64,000 bases of DNA from Pseudomonas sp. Bc-h. Lineage in GTDB: Bacteria > Pseudomonadota > Gammaproteobacteria > Pseudomonadales > Pseudomonadaceae. Made by a program: the position numbers and the translations under genes. Shown piece by piece: positions 21,884 to 31,559 of this stretch. Under the pieces are notes generated by a model that did no database searches, was not told the origin of the DNA, and saw nothing but the letters and a program-made list of their open reading frames with translations. The stretch's first letter is position 1; every line of letters begins with the position of its first letter. The DNA is taken from assembly GCF_002080045.1 (NCBI RefSeq), contig NZ_MUIN01000001.1:194930-258929 (forward strand). Direction: 5' to 3'.

Positions 21884-24800
21884 TTACCCGATCGTCATCA
21901 AGCTCGCGTTACCACCGGCAGCAGCGGTGTTCACGCTCAAGGCGCGCTCGATCACCAGACGCTCCAGCGCGATGCTGGTTTCGCCTTTGGACAGGCCGTG
22001 GACGCCGATGATAGCGCCGCTGCGTTGTGCCACTTGCTCGCAGATCGCGCGCAGCTGATCGGAGTCGCCGTGGTGCAGCACGGCTTCGATGACGACGTCG
22101 TCCTTGCTCCAGTCGCTGACCAGCTTGACGCGCGCCTGAACTTCTTTCGGCAGACGTTTGTGCAGCGGCTTGCTCAGCTCGTTGTCCGGGACGATGGCAG
22201 TGCTGCCGACGGCTAGAACCGCGGCCAGTTGCGTCAGCAGGTCGGCTTCGTCGTCGGCCAGGCACAGCACGTGCTCGCGCGGCAGGATGCTGTAGCTGTT
22301 GCGCTCGCCGGTCGGGCCAGCCAGCAGACGGCTGATACCGCTCTGCGACTGCTCGGCGAACTGGCTGCACAGTGCGTCCAGTTCAGGTTGCTGATTGCTG
22401 GCTGCCCAGGCTTTCAGTGCATTCAGCGGCTTGAGCATGGCTTCACGCAGACGGGTGTCCGGGGCTGTTTCGGCATCGCGAGAGGCGAAGGATTTCTGTA
22501 CCGCGTCTACCGGGCGAGTCGACAGCAGACGGTACAGGTACAGCGGGCCACCGGCTTTCGGACCAGTGCCCGACAGGCCTTCACCACCGAACGGTTGCAC
22601 GCCGACGACAGCGCCGACGATGTTGCGGTTGACGTACATGTTGCCGGCGTTGACCGAGTCGATCACCTTGGCGATGGTCTCGTCGATACGGGTGTGAACG
22701 CCCAATGTCAGGCCATAGCCGGAAGCGTTGATCTGACCGATCAACTGATCCAGCTCTTTGCGCTTGTAGCGCACCACGTGCAGGACCGGGCCGAAGATCT
22801 CGCGCTGCAGTTCGTCGAAGCTTTCCAGCTCGATCAGGGTTGGCATCACGTAAGTGCCGCGCTTGATTTCGTCACTGTCGGCGATGGCGACCTGATACAC
22901 GCTGCGGCCTCTATCACGCATGGCCTGGATGTGCTTCTCGATACCGGCCTTGGCTTCGGCGTCGATCACCGGGCCGATGTCCACAGACAAGCGCTCAGGG
23001 TTACCCAGACGGTTTTCAGCCATTGCGCCCTTGAGCATTTCGATGACGCGGTCGGCGGAATCTTCCTGCAGGCAGAGCACCCGCAGCGCCGAGCAACGTT
23101 GACCGGCACTGTCGAACGCCGAGGACACCACGTCGATGACCACTTGTTCGGTCAGCGCGGAGGAGTCGACGATCATCGCGTTCTGGCCGCCGGTTTCGGC
23201 GATCAGCGGGATCGGACGGCCCTGTGAGTCGAGGCGGCCGGCGATGTTGCGCTGCAGCAGACGAGCGACTTCGGTGGAGCCGGTGAACATCACGCCCTTG
23301 ACGCGATCATCACCCACCAGGCGCGCGCCCACGGTTTCACCACGGCCCGGCAATAGTTGCACCACGCCCTCAGGGATACCGGCTTCGAGCAGGATGCGTA
23401 CGGCTTGAGCGGCGATCAGCGGAGTCTGTTCGGCAGGCTTGGCCAATACCGGGTTGCCGGCAGCGAGTGCCGCGGCGACCTGACCACTGAAGATCGCCAG
23501 CGGGAAGTTCCACGGACTGATGCACACCACGGGGCCCAGAGGGCGGTGGGCGTCGTTGCTGAAGTCGTTGCGGGCCTGCACTGCGTAGTAACGCAGGAAG
23601 TCCACGGCTTCGCGCACTTCGGCAATGGCGTTGGCGTAGGTCTTGCCGGCTTCACGGGCCAGCAGGCCCATCAACGGCTGGATTTCGGCTTCCATCAGGT
23701 CGGCGGCGCGCTCCAGAATCGCAGCCCGCTCGGCAGGCGGCGTTGCCTGCCAGATCGGACCTGCGCTCAGGGCGCTGAGCAGCGCATTGTCGACGTCTTC
23801 CAGGCTGGCTTCCTGAACATGGCCGACCACGTCACGCAGATCGGACGGATTGAGCACAGGAGCTTCAGCGCCAGCGCTGGCCGGGCTGCCCAGCATCGGC
23901 GTGGCTTTCCAGTCATTGTGCGCGGTGGCCAGCAGCGCGGATGACAGCGAGGCCAGACGATGTTCGTTGGCCATGTCGATACCGGCGGAGTTGGCGCGCT
24001 CGCTGCCGTACAGGTCACGCGGCAGCGGAATGCGCGGATGCGGCAGGCCGAAACCGCCTTCCTGCGTCGCCATGCGCTCGATGCTGGAAACCGGGTCGGC
24101 GACCAGTTCCTGAATCGAGATCGATTGATCGGCGATGCGGTTGACGAACGAAGTATTGGCGCCGTTCTCCAGCAGGCGTCGTACCAGATACGCCAGCAGT
24201 GTTTCGTGAGTGCCGACTGGCGCGTAAACGCGGCACGGTCGGTTCAGCTTGCCATCGGCGACCTTGCCGACAACCTGCTCGTACAGGGGCTCGCCCATGC
24301 CATGGAGGCACTGGAATTCGTACTGGCCCGGGTAATAGTTCTGACCGGCAATATGGTAGATCGCCGACAAGGTGTGGGCGTTGTGCGTGGCGAACTGCGG
24401 GTAGATGACTTCCGGTACCGACAGCAGTTTGCGAGCGCAGGCGATGTAGGACACGTCGGTGTACACCTTGCGGGTGTAGACCGGGTAGCCTTCCAGGCCT
24501 TCGACCTGAGCGCGCTTGATCTCGCTGTCCCAGTAGGCACCTTTCACCAGACGGACCATCAGGCGGTGGCGGCTGCGACGGGCCAGATCGATCACGTAGT
24601 CGATCACGTAAGGACAGCGCTTCTGGTAGGCCTGAATCACGAAGCCGATGCCATTCCAGCCAGTCAGCTGCGGCTCGAAGCATAGCCGTTCGAGCAGGTC
24701 CAGCGACAGCTCAAGGCGGTCAGCCTCTTCGGCGTCGATATTCAGGCCGATGTCGTATTGCTTGGCCAACAGGGTCAGCGACAACAGGCGCGGGTACAGC

Positions 24801-25837
24801 TCTTCCATCACGCGCTCATACTGGGCACGGCTGTAGCGCGGGTGCAGCGCCGACAACTTGATGGAGATGCCCGGACCTTCATAAATCCCGCGGCCGTGAG
24901 ACGCTTTGCCGATGGAGTGAATAGCTTGCTCGTACGACGCCAGGTATTTCTGCGCATCGTGTTCAGTCAGCGCGGCTTCACCCAGCATGTCGTAGGAATA
25001 GCGGAAACCTTTGGCTTCGAACTTGCTGGCGTTGGCCAGCGCTTCGCCGATGGTTTCGCCGGTGACGAACTGCTCGCCCATCAGACGCATGGCCATGTCG
25101 ACGCCCTTGCGGATCATCGGCTCGCCAGACTTGCCAATGATGCGGCTCAGCGACGAGGTCAGCCCGGCTTCGTTGTGGGTGCTGACCAGTTTGCCGGTCA
25201 GCAGCAGGCCCCAAGTGGCGGCGTTGACGAACAGTGACGGGCTGTTGCCCAGATGCGGGTGCCAATTGCCGGTGCTGATCTTGTCGCGGATCAGGGCATC
25301 GCGAGTGCCTTTGTCCGGGATGCGCAGCAGGGCTTCCGCGAGGCACATCAGCGCCACGCCTTCCTGAGACGAGAGCGAGAATTCTTGCAGCAGACCTTGA
25401 ACGATCCCGGCACGGCCCCCGGCGCTCTTCTGGTTGCGCAATTTTTCGGCGATGGAAGCGGCCAGCTTGTGGGTCGCGTCGGCCATCGGTGCCGGCAGGC
25501 GAGCCTGCTCCAGCAGCATCGGCACGACTTCAGGTTCCGGGCGGCGGTAGGCCGAGGTAATGGCAGCGCGCAGCACCGACTGCGGCAGGATGCTTTCAGC
25601 GAATTCGAGGAACGCCTGATGGCCATTGTCCGCCGGCAATTCGCCCTGATCATCGGCATCCTTGGCGCCCGAGCCGTTCAGCTCGCTAAGGGTTGCACCA
25701 CCCTCGAGTTTTTCCAGGTAATTGAAAATCGCCTGTTTGATCAGCCAGTGCGGGGTCCGGTCAATGGACTGTGCAGCAGCTTTCAATCGCTCGCGGGTCG
25801 GGTCGTCGAGTTTGACACCCAGGGTGGTGGTCGCCAT
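21884..25837 (-). CDS. putA: Trifunctional proline utilisation protein PutA
   Basis: Product of 1317 residues. A ribbon-helix-helix DNA-binding domain occupies residues 1-47 (TTTLGVKLDDPTRERLKAAA). A proline dehydrogenase barrel follows (about 250-560; KGAYWDSEIKRAQ, EFQCLHGMGEPLYEQV), then a glutamate-semialdehyde dehydrogenase domain (about 640-1110; catalytic Cys in GQRCSALRV) and a C-terminal lid domain. It oxidises proline to glutamate at the membrane, feeding electrons to quinone. Without proline it represses the put genes. It is divergent from putP, and the spacer holds several copies of the PutA recognition motif. Confidence 0.98.
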   Translation of the reverse strand: MATTTLGVKLDDPTRERLKAAAQSIDRTPHWLIKQAIFNYLEKLEGGATLSELNGSGAKDADDQGELPADNGHQAFLEFAESILPQSVLRAAITSAYRRPEPEVVPMLLEQARLPAPMADATHKLAASIAEKLRNQKSAGGRAGIVQGLLQEFSLSSQEGVALMCLAEALLRIPDKGTRDALIRDKISTGNWHPHLGNSPSLFVNAATWGLLLTGKLVSTHNEAGLTSSLSRIIGKSGEPMIRKGVDMAMRLMGEQFVTGETIGEALANASKFEAKGFRYSYDMLGEAALTEHDAQKYLASYEQAIHSIGKASHGRGIYEGPGISIKLSALHPRYSRAQYERVMEELYPRLLSLTLLAKQYDIGLNIDAEEADRLELSLDLLERLCFEPQLTGWNGIGFVIQAYQKRCPYVIDYVIDLARRSRHRLMVRLVKGAYWDSEIKRAQVEGLEGYPVYTRKVYTDVSYIACARKLLSVPEVIYPQFATHNAHTLSAIYHIAGQNYYPGQYEFQCLHGMGEPLYEQVVGKVADGKLNRPCRVYAPVGTHETLLAYLVRRLLENGANTSFVNRIADQSISIQELVADPVSSIERMATQEGGFGLPHPRIPLPRDLYGSERANSAGIDMANEHRLASLSSALLATAHNDWKATPMLGSPASAGAEAPVLNPSDLRDVVGHVQEASLEDVDNALLSALSAGPIWQATPPAERAAILERAADLMEAEIQPLMGLLAREAGKTYANAIAEVREAVDFLRYYAVQARNDFSNDAHRPLGPVVCISPWNFPLAIFSGQVAAALAAGNPVLAKPAEQTPLIAAQAVRILLEAGIPEGVVQLLPGRGETVGARLVGDDRVKGVMFTGSTEVARLLQRNIAGRLDSQGRPIPLIAETGGQNAMIVDSSALTEQVVIDVVSSAFDSAGQRCSALRVLCLQEDSADRVIEMLKGAMAENRLGNPERLSVDIGPVIDAEAKAGIEKHIQAMRDRGRSVYQVAIADSDEIKRGTYVMPTLIELESFDELQREIFGPVLHVVRYKRKELDQLIGQINASGYGLTLGVHTRIDETIAKVIDSVNAGNMYVNRNIVGAVVGVQPFGGEGLSGTGPKAGGPLYLYRLLSTRPVDAVQKSFASRDAETAPDTRLREAMLKPLNALKAWAASNQQPELDALCSQFAEQSQSGISRLLAGPTGERNSYSILPREHVLCLADDEADLLTQLAAVLAVGSTAIVPDNELSKPLHKRLPKEVQARVKLVSDWSKDDVVIEAVLHHGDSDQLRAICEQVAQRSGAIIGVHGLSKGETSIALERLVIERALSVNTAAAGGNASLMTIG

Positions 25838-26286
25838 GTCTTGTCCTCATGAGAGCCACTGTTTGCGTGGCTATAGTCGTGGCCAAGATTAGCCGCGCTC
25901 AGGCTTGGGTGCAACCGGGTGCAACCTGTTTTTTCGGGATATTTCAAAGGCCATTAATTAGCCTGCTGAAACCGCGCAAATGCCGCACAAAGCTGGTGCT
26001 TGACTGCTCTGGACTTACGCTAGACGCTCAGAAAAAGGGCAAAAACCCCGGCGGTTACATTTTTTATCGATAAAAGGTGCAACTTATTCTAATTGTCGGG
26101 TTGCGCCCCGCTCTTGATCTTGACTAGCATGCCCGCCCTTGGTGCAACCAATTGTTCAGAACTCTGTCACGCCGCCGACTCGCATTTTGCGATCATCTCA
26201 GGCACGGGGCGCGCTGCGATCTCTTCAGCCGCATAGGTGCAGACTCGCAGCGCCGCGACCATAAAAACAACGCACGGGCACACACA
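25838..26286. promoter_or_regulatory. putA-putP divergent control region with PutA operator motifs
   Basis: This 449-base spacer has no gene. It contains four exact TGCAAC motifs (the complement of the GTTGCA element bound by E. coli PutA) at 25910-25915, 25920-25925, 26078-26083 and 26143-26148, plus a near match gttgcg at 26100-26105. The first two are exactly 10 bases apart, one helical turn. The copies cluster near the putA and putP promoter sides, which suggests looping or dual repression. Promoter hexamers are not clear. Confidence 0.72.
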
Positions 26287-27771
26287 ATGAGCGTCAGCAA
26301 CCCAACCTTGATCACTTTTGTGATCTACATCGCGGCGATGGTCCTGATCGGACTCATGGCTTACCGCTCCACTAACAACCTCTCGGACTACATTCTCGGT
26401 GGGCGCAGCCTGGGCAGCGTCGTCACTGCCCTGTCGGCAGGCGCCTCGGACATGAGCGGCTGGCTGCTCATGGGGTTGCCAGGCGCGATCTACATGTCCG
26501 GCCTGTCGGAAAGCTGGATTGCCATCGGCCTGATTGCCGGAGCCTACCTGAACTGGCTGTTCGTGGCCGGTCGTCTGCGCGTCCAGACCGAGCACAACGG
26601 CGATGCGCTGACCCTGCCTGACTATTTCTCCAGTCGTTTCGAAGACACCAGCGGCCTGTTGCGGGTGATCTCGGCGATCGTGATTCTGGTGTTCTTCACC
26701 ATCTACTGCGCCTCGGGCATCGTTGCGGGCGCGCGCCTGTTCGAAAGCACCTTCGGCATGTCTTACGAAACGGCCTTGTGGGCCGGTGCCGCTGCAACCA
26801 TCGCCTACACCTTCATTGGCGGGTTCCTGGCCGTGAGCTGGACCGACACCGTGCAAGCCACGCTGATGATTTTCGCGCTGATCCTCACGCCGATCATCGT
26901 GCTGCTGGCCACCGGCGGGATCGACACCACGTTCCTTGCGATCGAAGCTAAAGATCCGACCAGCTTCGACATGCTCAAGAACACCACTTTCATCGGCGTC
27001 ATCTCGTTGATGGGCTGGGGTCTTGGCTACTTCGGTCAGCCTCACATTCTTGCGCGCTTCATGGCCGCTGATTCGGTCAAATCGATCGCCAAGGCGCGCC
27101 GCATCTCCATGACCTGGATGATCCTGTGCCTGGCCGGCACTGTCGCGGTGGGCTTCTTCGGCATCGCCTACTTCTCGGCACATCCTGACGTTGCCGGTCC
27201 CGTGACCGAAAACCATGAACGCGTGTTCATCGAGCTGGCGAAGATCCTGTTCAACCCTTGGGTCGCAGGCGTGTTGCTGTCGGCGATTCTTGCGGCGGTC
27301 ATGAGCACCCTGAGCTGCCAGTTGCTGGTGTGCTCCAGTGCGCTGACCGAGGACTTCTACAAGGCATTCCTGCGCAAATCCGCTTCGCAGCGTGAGTTGG
27401 TGTGGGTAGGTCGCGCGATGGTATTGCTGGTGGCGCTGATCGCCATCGCTCTGGCTGCCAATCCTGAAAACCGTGTATTGGGTCTGGTGAGCTACGCCTG
27501 GGCCGGTTTTGGTGCTGCATTCGGCCCTGTCGTGCTGATTTCCGTGGTCTGGAAAGGCATGACCCGCAATGGCGCACTGGCGGGCATTCTGGTTGGCGCC
27601 GTGACTGTGGTGGTCTGGAAGCATTTCGAACTGCTGGGGCTGTACGAAATCATCCCGGGCTTCATCTTCGCCAGCATCGCCATCGTTCTGTTCAGCCTTA
27701 CGGGCAAGGGCCCGACGCCAGGCATGCAGGCGCGTTTCGAGGCTGCCGAGAAAGAATACAAAGCGGCTTGA
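26287..27771 (+). CDS. putP: Sodium/proline symporter PutP
   Basis: Product of 494 residues of the solute:sodium symporter family with about 13 membrane helices. Family motifs include GGRSLGSVVTALSAGASDMSGW and SWTDTVQATLMIFALI, and the C-terminus matches PutP. It imports proline with sodium for catabolism by PutA. The start at 26287 (MSVSNPTLITF) is chosen because the first helix begins eight residues later; the ribosome-binding site is weak (acggg), and an upstream in-frame extension is arginine rich and not membrane-like. A strong terminator follows. Confidence 0.96.
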   Translation: MSVSNPTLITFVIYIAAMVLIGLMAYRSTNNLSDYILGGRSLGSVVTALSAGASDMSGWLLMGLPGAIYMSGLSESWIAIGLIAGAYLNWLFVAGRLRVQTEHNGDALTLPDYFSSRFEDTSGLLRVISAIVILVFFTIYCASGIVAGARLFESTFGMSYETALWAGAAATIAYTFIGGFLAVSWTDTVQATLMIFALILTPIIVLLATGGIDTTFLAIEAKDPTSFDMLKNTTFIGVISLMGWGLGYFGQPHILARFMAADSVKSIAKARRISMTWMILCLAGTVAVGFFGIAYFSAHPDVAGPVTENHERVFIELAKILFNPWVAGVLLSAILAAVMSTLSCQLLVCSSALTEDFYKAFLRKSASQRELVWVGRAMVLLVALIAIALAANPENRVLGLVSYAWAGFGAAFGPVVLISVVWKGMTRNGALAGILVGAVTVVVWKHFELLGLYEIIPGFIFASIAIVLFSLTGKGPTPGMQARFEAAEKEYKAA

Positions 27772-27786
27772 GAATCTCGCCGGTAT

Positions 27787-27827
27787 AAAAGAAGCCCGCG
27801 TCTCGCAAGAGACGTGGGTTTTCTTTT
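27787..27827. terminator. Bidirectional rho-independent terminator
   Basis: The stem aaaagaagcccgcgtctc / gagacgtgggttttctttt with a GCAA loop is flanked by A- and T-runs on both sides. It can end putP on the plus strand and the lyase gene on the minus strand, whose stop codons lie 15-20 bases away on either side. Confidence 0.9.
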
Positions 27828-27844
27828 ATGAGCGATGCAGCCGG

Positions 27845-28516
27845 TCAGCCCTTGTTGTGGTCGATATCCAGATTGAAGAACATCGTCTTGCCACCTTCGC
27901 TGGTGTAACCGGTGTTGTCCTGGGTGTAGACGCCCGCCTTGAAGTACAGCTGCTGCCTGCTCCAGGTGGCACTGATGCGGTCGTTCCACACCATGTTGTG
28001 CGCCTTGACGCTGAGCAGGCCGGCTTTGTTCAGGTGGATCTGGTAGTTGAAGGTTTCGTTGAGGTGAATGCCTTCGGCGATTGTGAATATCCGGGCTTTC
28101 TTGTCGTCAGGATGGAAGCGGACCTTGGCGACGATGATGCCGTCCTTGGTAGCGTCCTTGTACTGATACTCGACTTTTAGCAGGGGTTGAGTGCTTTCGT
28201 AGACGTGGATCTGGCCGATAACCACTCGCCCGGAAGACGGAACCTGGAGAACTTTGAGCTTGGCGCTCAGAAAATTGTCGGCGTCCGGGTAGTACCAGTT
28301 ATGCAATGTGCCGTCTGACCAGGTCTCACGAAGTTCGGTGCGAGGATAGATCGCGTTGGCGGTCTTGCTACCGGTAACGGGTGCCCAGAACGTGATGTTC
28401 GATGACCCGGAACTGAAATATTTTCCGTCGTATCCCTGAAGCAATTGTTTTGTTTCGATGGTGGTGGGGGGCGAGCCCACTGGAATGCTCAGATTCCAGG
28501 ATCCCAAATCAATCAT
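27845..28516 (-). CDS. Polysaccharide lyase family 7 (alginate lyase-like)
   Basis: Product of 223 residues, about the size of a single PL7 catalytic domain. The three family motifs are present: RTELRE (59-64), QIH (102-104, with catalytic Gln and His) and YFKAGVYTQ (191-199, with catalytic Tyr197). PL7 enzymes cleave alginate by beta-elimination; QIH rather than QVH has been associated with preference for guluronate-containing links. No signal peptide is visible at the N-terminus, so it may act inside the cell or leave by another route. It is a single gene, convergent with putP. Confidence 0.88.
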   Translation of the reverse strand: MIDLGSWNLSIPVGSPPTTIETKQLLQGYDGKYFSSGSSNITFWAPVTGSKTANAIYPRTELRETWSDGTLHNWYYPDADNFLSAKLKVLQVPSSGRVVIGQIHVYESTQPLLKVEYQYKDATKDGIIVAKVRFHPDDKKARIFTIAEGIHLNETFNYQIHLNKAGLLSVKAHNMVWNDRISATWSRQQLYFKAGVYTQDNTGYTSEGGKTMFFNLDIDHNKG

Positions 28517-28822
28517 TGTGTCTTTCGTCCGATATGTCTCATTGCCAGCAAACGCGTCTGGCGCAAGGGTTTGAGGGGGGCTCCTTATACGTTTCGGATT
28601 GCCGTTTGTTAACGCAAATCCGTCGAACGGCTGACGTCAAAGTGCCGCCATTTTCGGCCCGCAGCAGCAGGTGACAGTGCTGCAGAGAGCCTACCGTTAG
28701 TCGGTTTGAACAGTCTTTTTATATGGCATAACGATGGCCCGACTGCTTTTTTTTTCATTCGGGTCTAGAGTAAATTCCATTCGGATCATGGGCGGAGCCC
28801 CTTCACCAGGCAGTAAAAGTGA
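28517..28822. other. Spacer between the lyase gene and the REC-GGDEF-EAL gene
   Basis: A 306-base divergent spacer with no gene. It must hold both promoters. A possible -35 element ttgaac near 28707 lacks a good -10 partner at the right distance. A poly-T tract (about 28747-28755) follows. No repeat or palindrome of note was seen. Confidence 0.5.
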
Positions 28823-30976
28823 ATGAGTAGCAGCATGGAATGCGTGCAGTCCCAGCCACCTGATGGCAAGTCGGTTTTATTGGTCGTCGATGACTATCCG
28901 GAAAATCTGGTAACGATGCGTGCCGTCCTGCAGCGACAGGACTGGGAAATCGTCACGGCCAGTTCAGGCATGGAAGCATTGGGCCTGCTGCTGGATGTCG
29001 ACGTCGATCTCGTCCTGCTCGATGTGCAGATGCCCGAAATGGACGGTTTTGAAGTCGCGCGTCTGATGCGCGGCAGCCAGCGAACCCGTTTGACCCCGAT
29101 CATCTTCCTGACCGCCAACGAACAGTCCCGTGACGCCGTGCACAAGGGGTATGCCAGCGGCGCCGTGGATTACCTGTTCAAACCGTTCGACCCCAACATT
29201 CTCAAGCCCAAGGTCCAGGCGTTGCTTGAGCACCAGCACAATCGCCGCGCCCTGCAGAAACTCAGTCGAGAGCTGGAATCGGCGCGCGCCTTCAATGCGT
29301 CGGTGCTGGCCAACGTTGCCGAAGGCATCCTGGTGGTCAAGGAGGATGGCGTCATCAGTTTCGCCAATCCCGCGATCTGTCGACTGCTGGGCATGACCGA
29401 CGGCGAACTGCGCGGCACTGCCTTGCGCTGTTACCTGCAGGAGCCGTGCATTGAGGATTGGACCGATTCGGGCTTTTACCATCACTACCGTCGTGCTGAC
29501 ACCTACCGGGTGCATGACGCGATCATGCGCACGCCAGAAGGGCGTCAGGTGCCTGTGGCGCTGTCATGCGCGCCGCTGCCTGACGAGCAGAAGGCGATGG
29601 TGCTGAGCGTGCTCGACATGTCAGTGGTGCGCGACCTGTATCGCCAACTCGAACAGCAAGCGGTGACCGACTCCCTGACCGGGCTGCTCAATCGCCGGGG
29701 TTTCTACCAGACTGTCGAAGGCATGTTGCTGCGCAATGAGCACGCCGGGAAATACCTGGTGGTGTTGTATCTGGACCTGGACGGCTTCAAGCACGTCAAC
29801 GACTCGCTCGGTCATGACGCGGGTGATCAGGTGCTGGTCTGGGTCGCCGAGCAGTTGAAGGAATGCCTGCGTCCCTACGATGTGCTGGCGCGCATGGGCG
29901 GCGACGAATTCGTCGTGGTGATCGACGGCCTGGATTTCCCCGAGCACGCGGCCAAAGTCGCGGAAAAACTCATTGAGCGGGTCTCTGCCCGACGCCATAT
30001 CGACGGCATCGAAGCGACCCTCGGCGCCAGTATCGGGATCGCTGTCTATCCCGACTGCGGCACCAATCTGGATGGCCTCTTGCGCGCGGCAGATATCGCC
30101 ATGTATGAGGCCAAGCGGGCGGGGCGTCAGCAATACCGGTTCTATGACCAGTACATGAACGGCCGCGCACGTTCGCGTCTGATGCTTGAAGAAAGCGTTC
30201 GTACGGCCATCGAAGGTAAGGATTTTTCTATCGTCTATCAGCCTCAGATTTACGTCGCCACAGGCCGTACCCGGGGTTTTGAAGCCTTGCTGCGCTGGAA
30301 TCATCCAGATGCCGGTGATGTGCCATCCAGCCTGTTCATCCCATTGCTGGAGGAGACGCGGCTGATCAACAAGCTCGGCGGCTGGATCTTCGAGCAGGGT
30401 GCTGCTCAGCGACACCGTTGGGCGGGCGTGTTCCCCGACGATATGGTGATGAGCGTCAGCGTCAGCCCGGCGCAGTTCAGCATGCCTAACCTGGCCGCAG
30501 AGCTGCAGCGCGCCATTCATATTCATGGCTTGCATCCACGGCAGTTGGAAGTCGAAATCACCGAACCGTCACTGGTGCATAACCTGGTGCACAGCCGCAA
30601 GCAGCTGCAAAGCCTGCATGACATCGGCGTGCGGGTGTCGCTGGATGACTTCGGCGCGGGAGACAGCTCGCTGGCGCACCTGCGCAATCTGGATCTGGAC
30701 ACCCTTAAGATCGACCGACATTTCATTGGCGGCATGATGAGTTCGCCTCGGGATCTGGCGGTGGCGCGCAGCATTATCGATCTGTGCCGCACACTGGATA
30801 TCGAGGTGATCGCAGAAGGGGTGGAAACCCTGGAACAATACCAATGGCTGGTCGCCAACGGTTGCCAGATCATTCAGGGATTCCTGCTCGCGCATCCACT
30901 GGCTCCGGACGAAGCCTTGCGTTTTGTCGAGCCTATCGCCCTGCCGACCGCCCATCCGCTGCTCAATCAGGATTGA
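28823..30976 (+). CDS. Response regulator with PAS, GGDEF and EAL domains (c-di-GMP turnover)
   Basis: Product of 717 residues. The receiver domain (about 16-135) has acidic pocket Asp23/Asp24, phospho-acceptor Asp67 and Lys120. A PAS domain (about 155-270) follows. The GGDEF domain (about 280-440) has intact GGDEF at 359-363 and an RxxD inhibitory site (Arg350-Asp353) exactly five residues before it. The EAL domain (about 455-705) has EAL at 487-489, TE, DDFG and AEGVET. However, the metal-binding asparagine of the usual VNLS motif is Ser546 (SVSVSPAQF), so phosphodiesterase activity may be weak and net synthesis favoured. No histidine kinase gene is adjacent. Confidence 0.93.
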   Translation: MSSSMECVQSQPPDGKSVLLVVDDYPENLVTMRAVLQRQDWEIVTASSGMEALGLLLDVDVDLVLLDVQMPEMDGFEVARLMRGSQRTRLTPIIFLTANEQSRDAVHKGYASGAVDYLFKPFDPNILKPKVQALLEHQHNRRALQKLSRELESARAFNASVLANVAEGILVVKEDGVISFANPAICRLLGMTDGELRGTALRCYLQEPCIEDWTDSGFYHHYRRADTYRVHDAIMRTPEGRQVPVALSCAPLPDEQKAMVLSVLDMSVVRDLYRQLEQQAVTDSLTGLLNRRGFYQTVEGMLLRNEHAGKYLVVLYLDLDGFKHVNDSLGHDAGDQVLVWVAEQLKECLRPYDVLARMGGDEFVVVIDGLDFPEHAAKVAEKLIERVSARRHIDGIEATLGASIGIAVYPDCGTNLDGLLRAADIAMYEAKRAGRQQYRFYDQYMNGRARSRLMLEESVRTAIEGKDFSIVYQPQIYVATGRTRGFEALLRWNHPDAGDVPSSLFIPLLEETRLINKLGGWIFEQGAAQRHRWAGVFPDDMVMSVSVSPAQFSMPNLAAELQRAIHIHGLHPRQLEVEITEPSLVHNLVHSRKQLQSLHDIGVRVSLDDFGAGDSSLAHLRNLDLDTLKIDRHFIGGMMSSPRDLAVARSIIDLCRTLDIEVIAEGVETLEQYQWLVANGCQIIQGFLLAHPLAPDEALRFVEPIALPTAHPLLNQD

Positions 30977-31015
30977 CGCGGTAGACTGACGCTTTTTCGG
31001 CCATTCGATCTGAAC

Positions 31016-31528
31016 ATGATTTCCATCGCAGCTGCTCCGCTCAAATACCTGCAGGCCTATCCGGCTTCGTTGCAGGATCAGGTTCGGCAACTGATCGCCC
31101 AGGGCAAGCTGGGCGACTACTTGGAGCAGCGCTACCCGGGCCGGCACGACGTGCAGAGCGACAAGGCGCTGTACGCCTACGCGCTGGCCCTCAAGCAGGA
31201 GCATCTGCGCAACGCCCCCAGCATCGACAAGGTGCTGTTCGACAATCGCCTCGATCTCACACACCGCGCGCTGGGGCTGCACACTACGGTCTCCCGGGTC
31301 CAGGGCGGCAAGCTCAAGGCCAAGAAGGAAATCCGCGTAGCGTCTCTTTTCAAGGACGCCGCGCCGCAATTTCTGAAGATGATCGTGGTGCACGAGTTGG
31401 CGCATTTCAAAGAGACCGACCACAACAAAGCGTTCTACAAGCTGTGCGAACACATGCAGCCCGGCTATCACCAGTTGGAGTTCGATCTGCGGGTGTATCT
31501 GACGTGGCGGGATATGCAGCAGGGCTAG
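31016..31528 (+). CDS. YgjP-like M48-type metallopeptidase-fold protein (DUF45)
   Basis: Product of 170 residues. The zinc motif HELAHFKETDH is at 126-136 (HExxH plus third His136), typical of the YgjP/WLM-like family. E. coli YgjP has been described as a UTP pyrophosphatase rather than a protease, so the reaction here is uncertain. It starts 39 bases after the c-di-GMP gene and may be co-transcribed with it. Confidence 0.85.
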   Translation: MISIAAAPLKYLQAYPASLQDQVRQLIAQGKLGDYLEQRYPGRHDVQSDKALYAYALALKQEHLRNAPSIDKVLFDNRLDLTHRALGLHTTVSRVQGGKLKAKKEIRVASLFKDAAPQFLKMIVVHELAHFKETDHNKAFYKLCEHMQPGYHQLEFDLRVYLTWRDMQQG

Positions 31529-31559
31529 CGATCACATTTCATTCGACAAGGACCTGACG

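Noticed and set aside
26167..27624. Open frame of 485 codons opposite putP
   Set aside because: It is rich in Arg, His and Gln, with no family resemblance, and is a shadow of the membrane protein gene.
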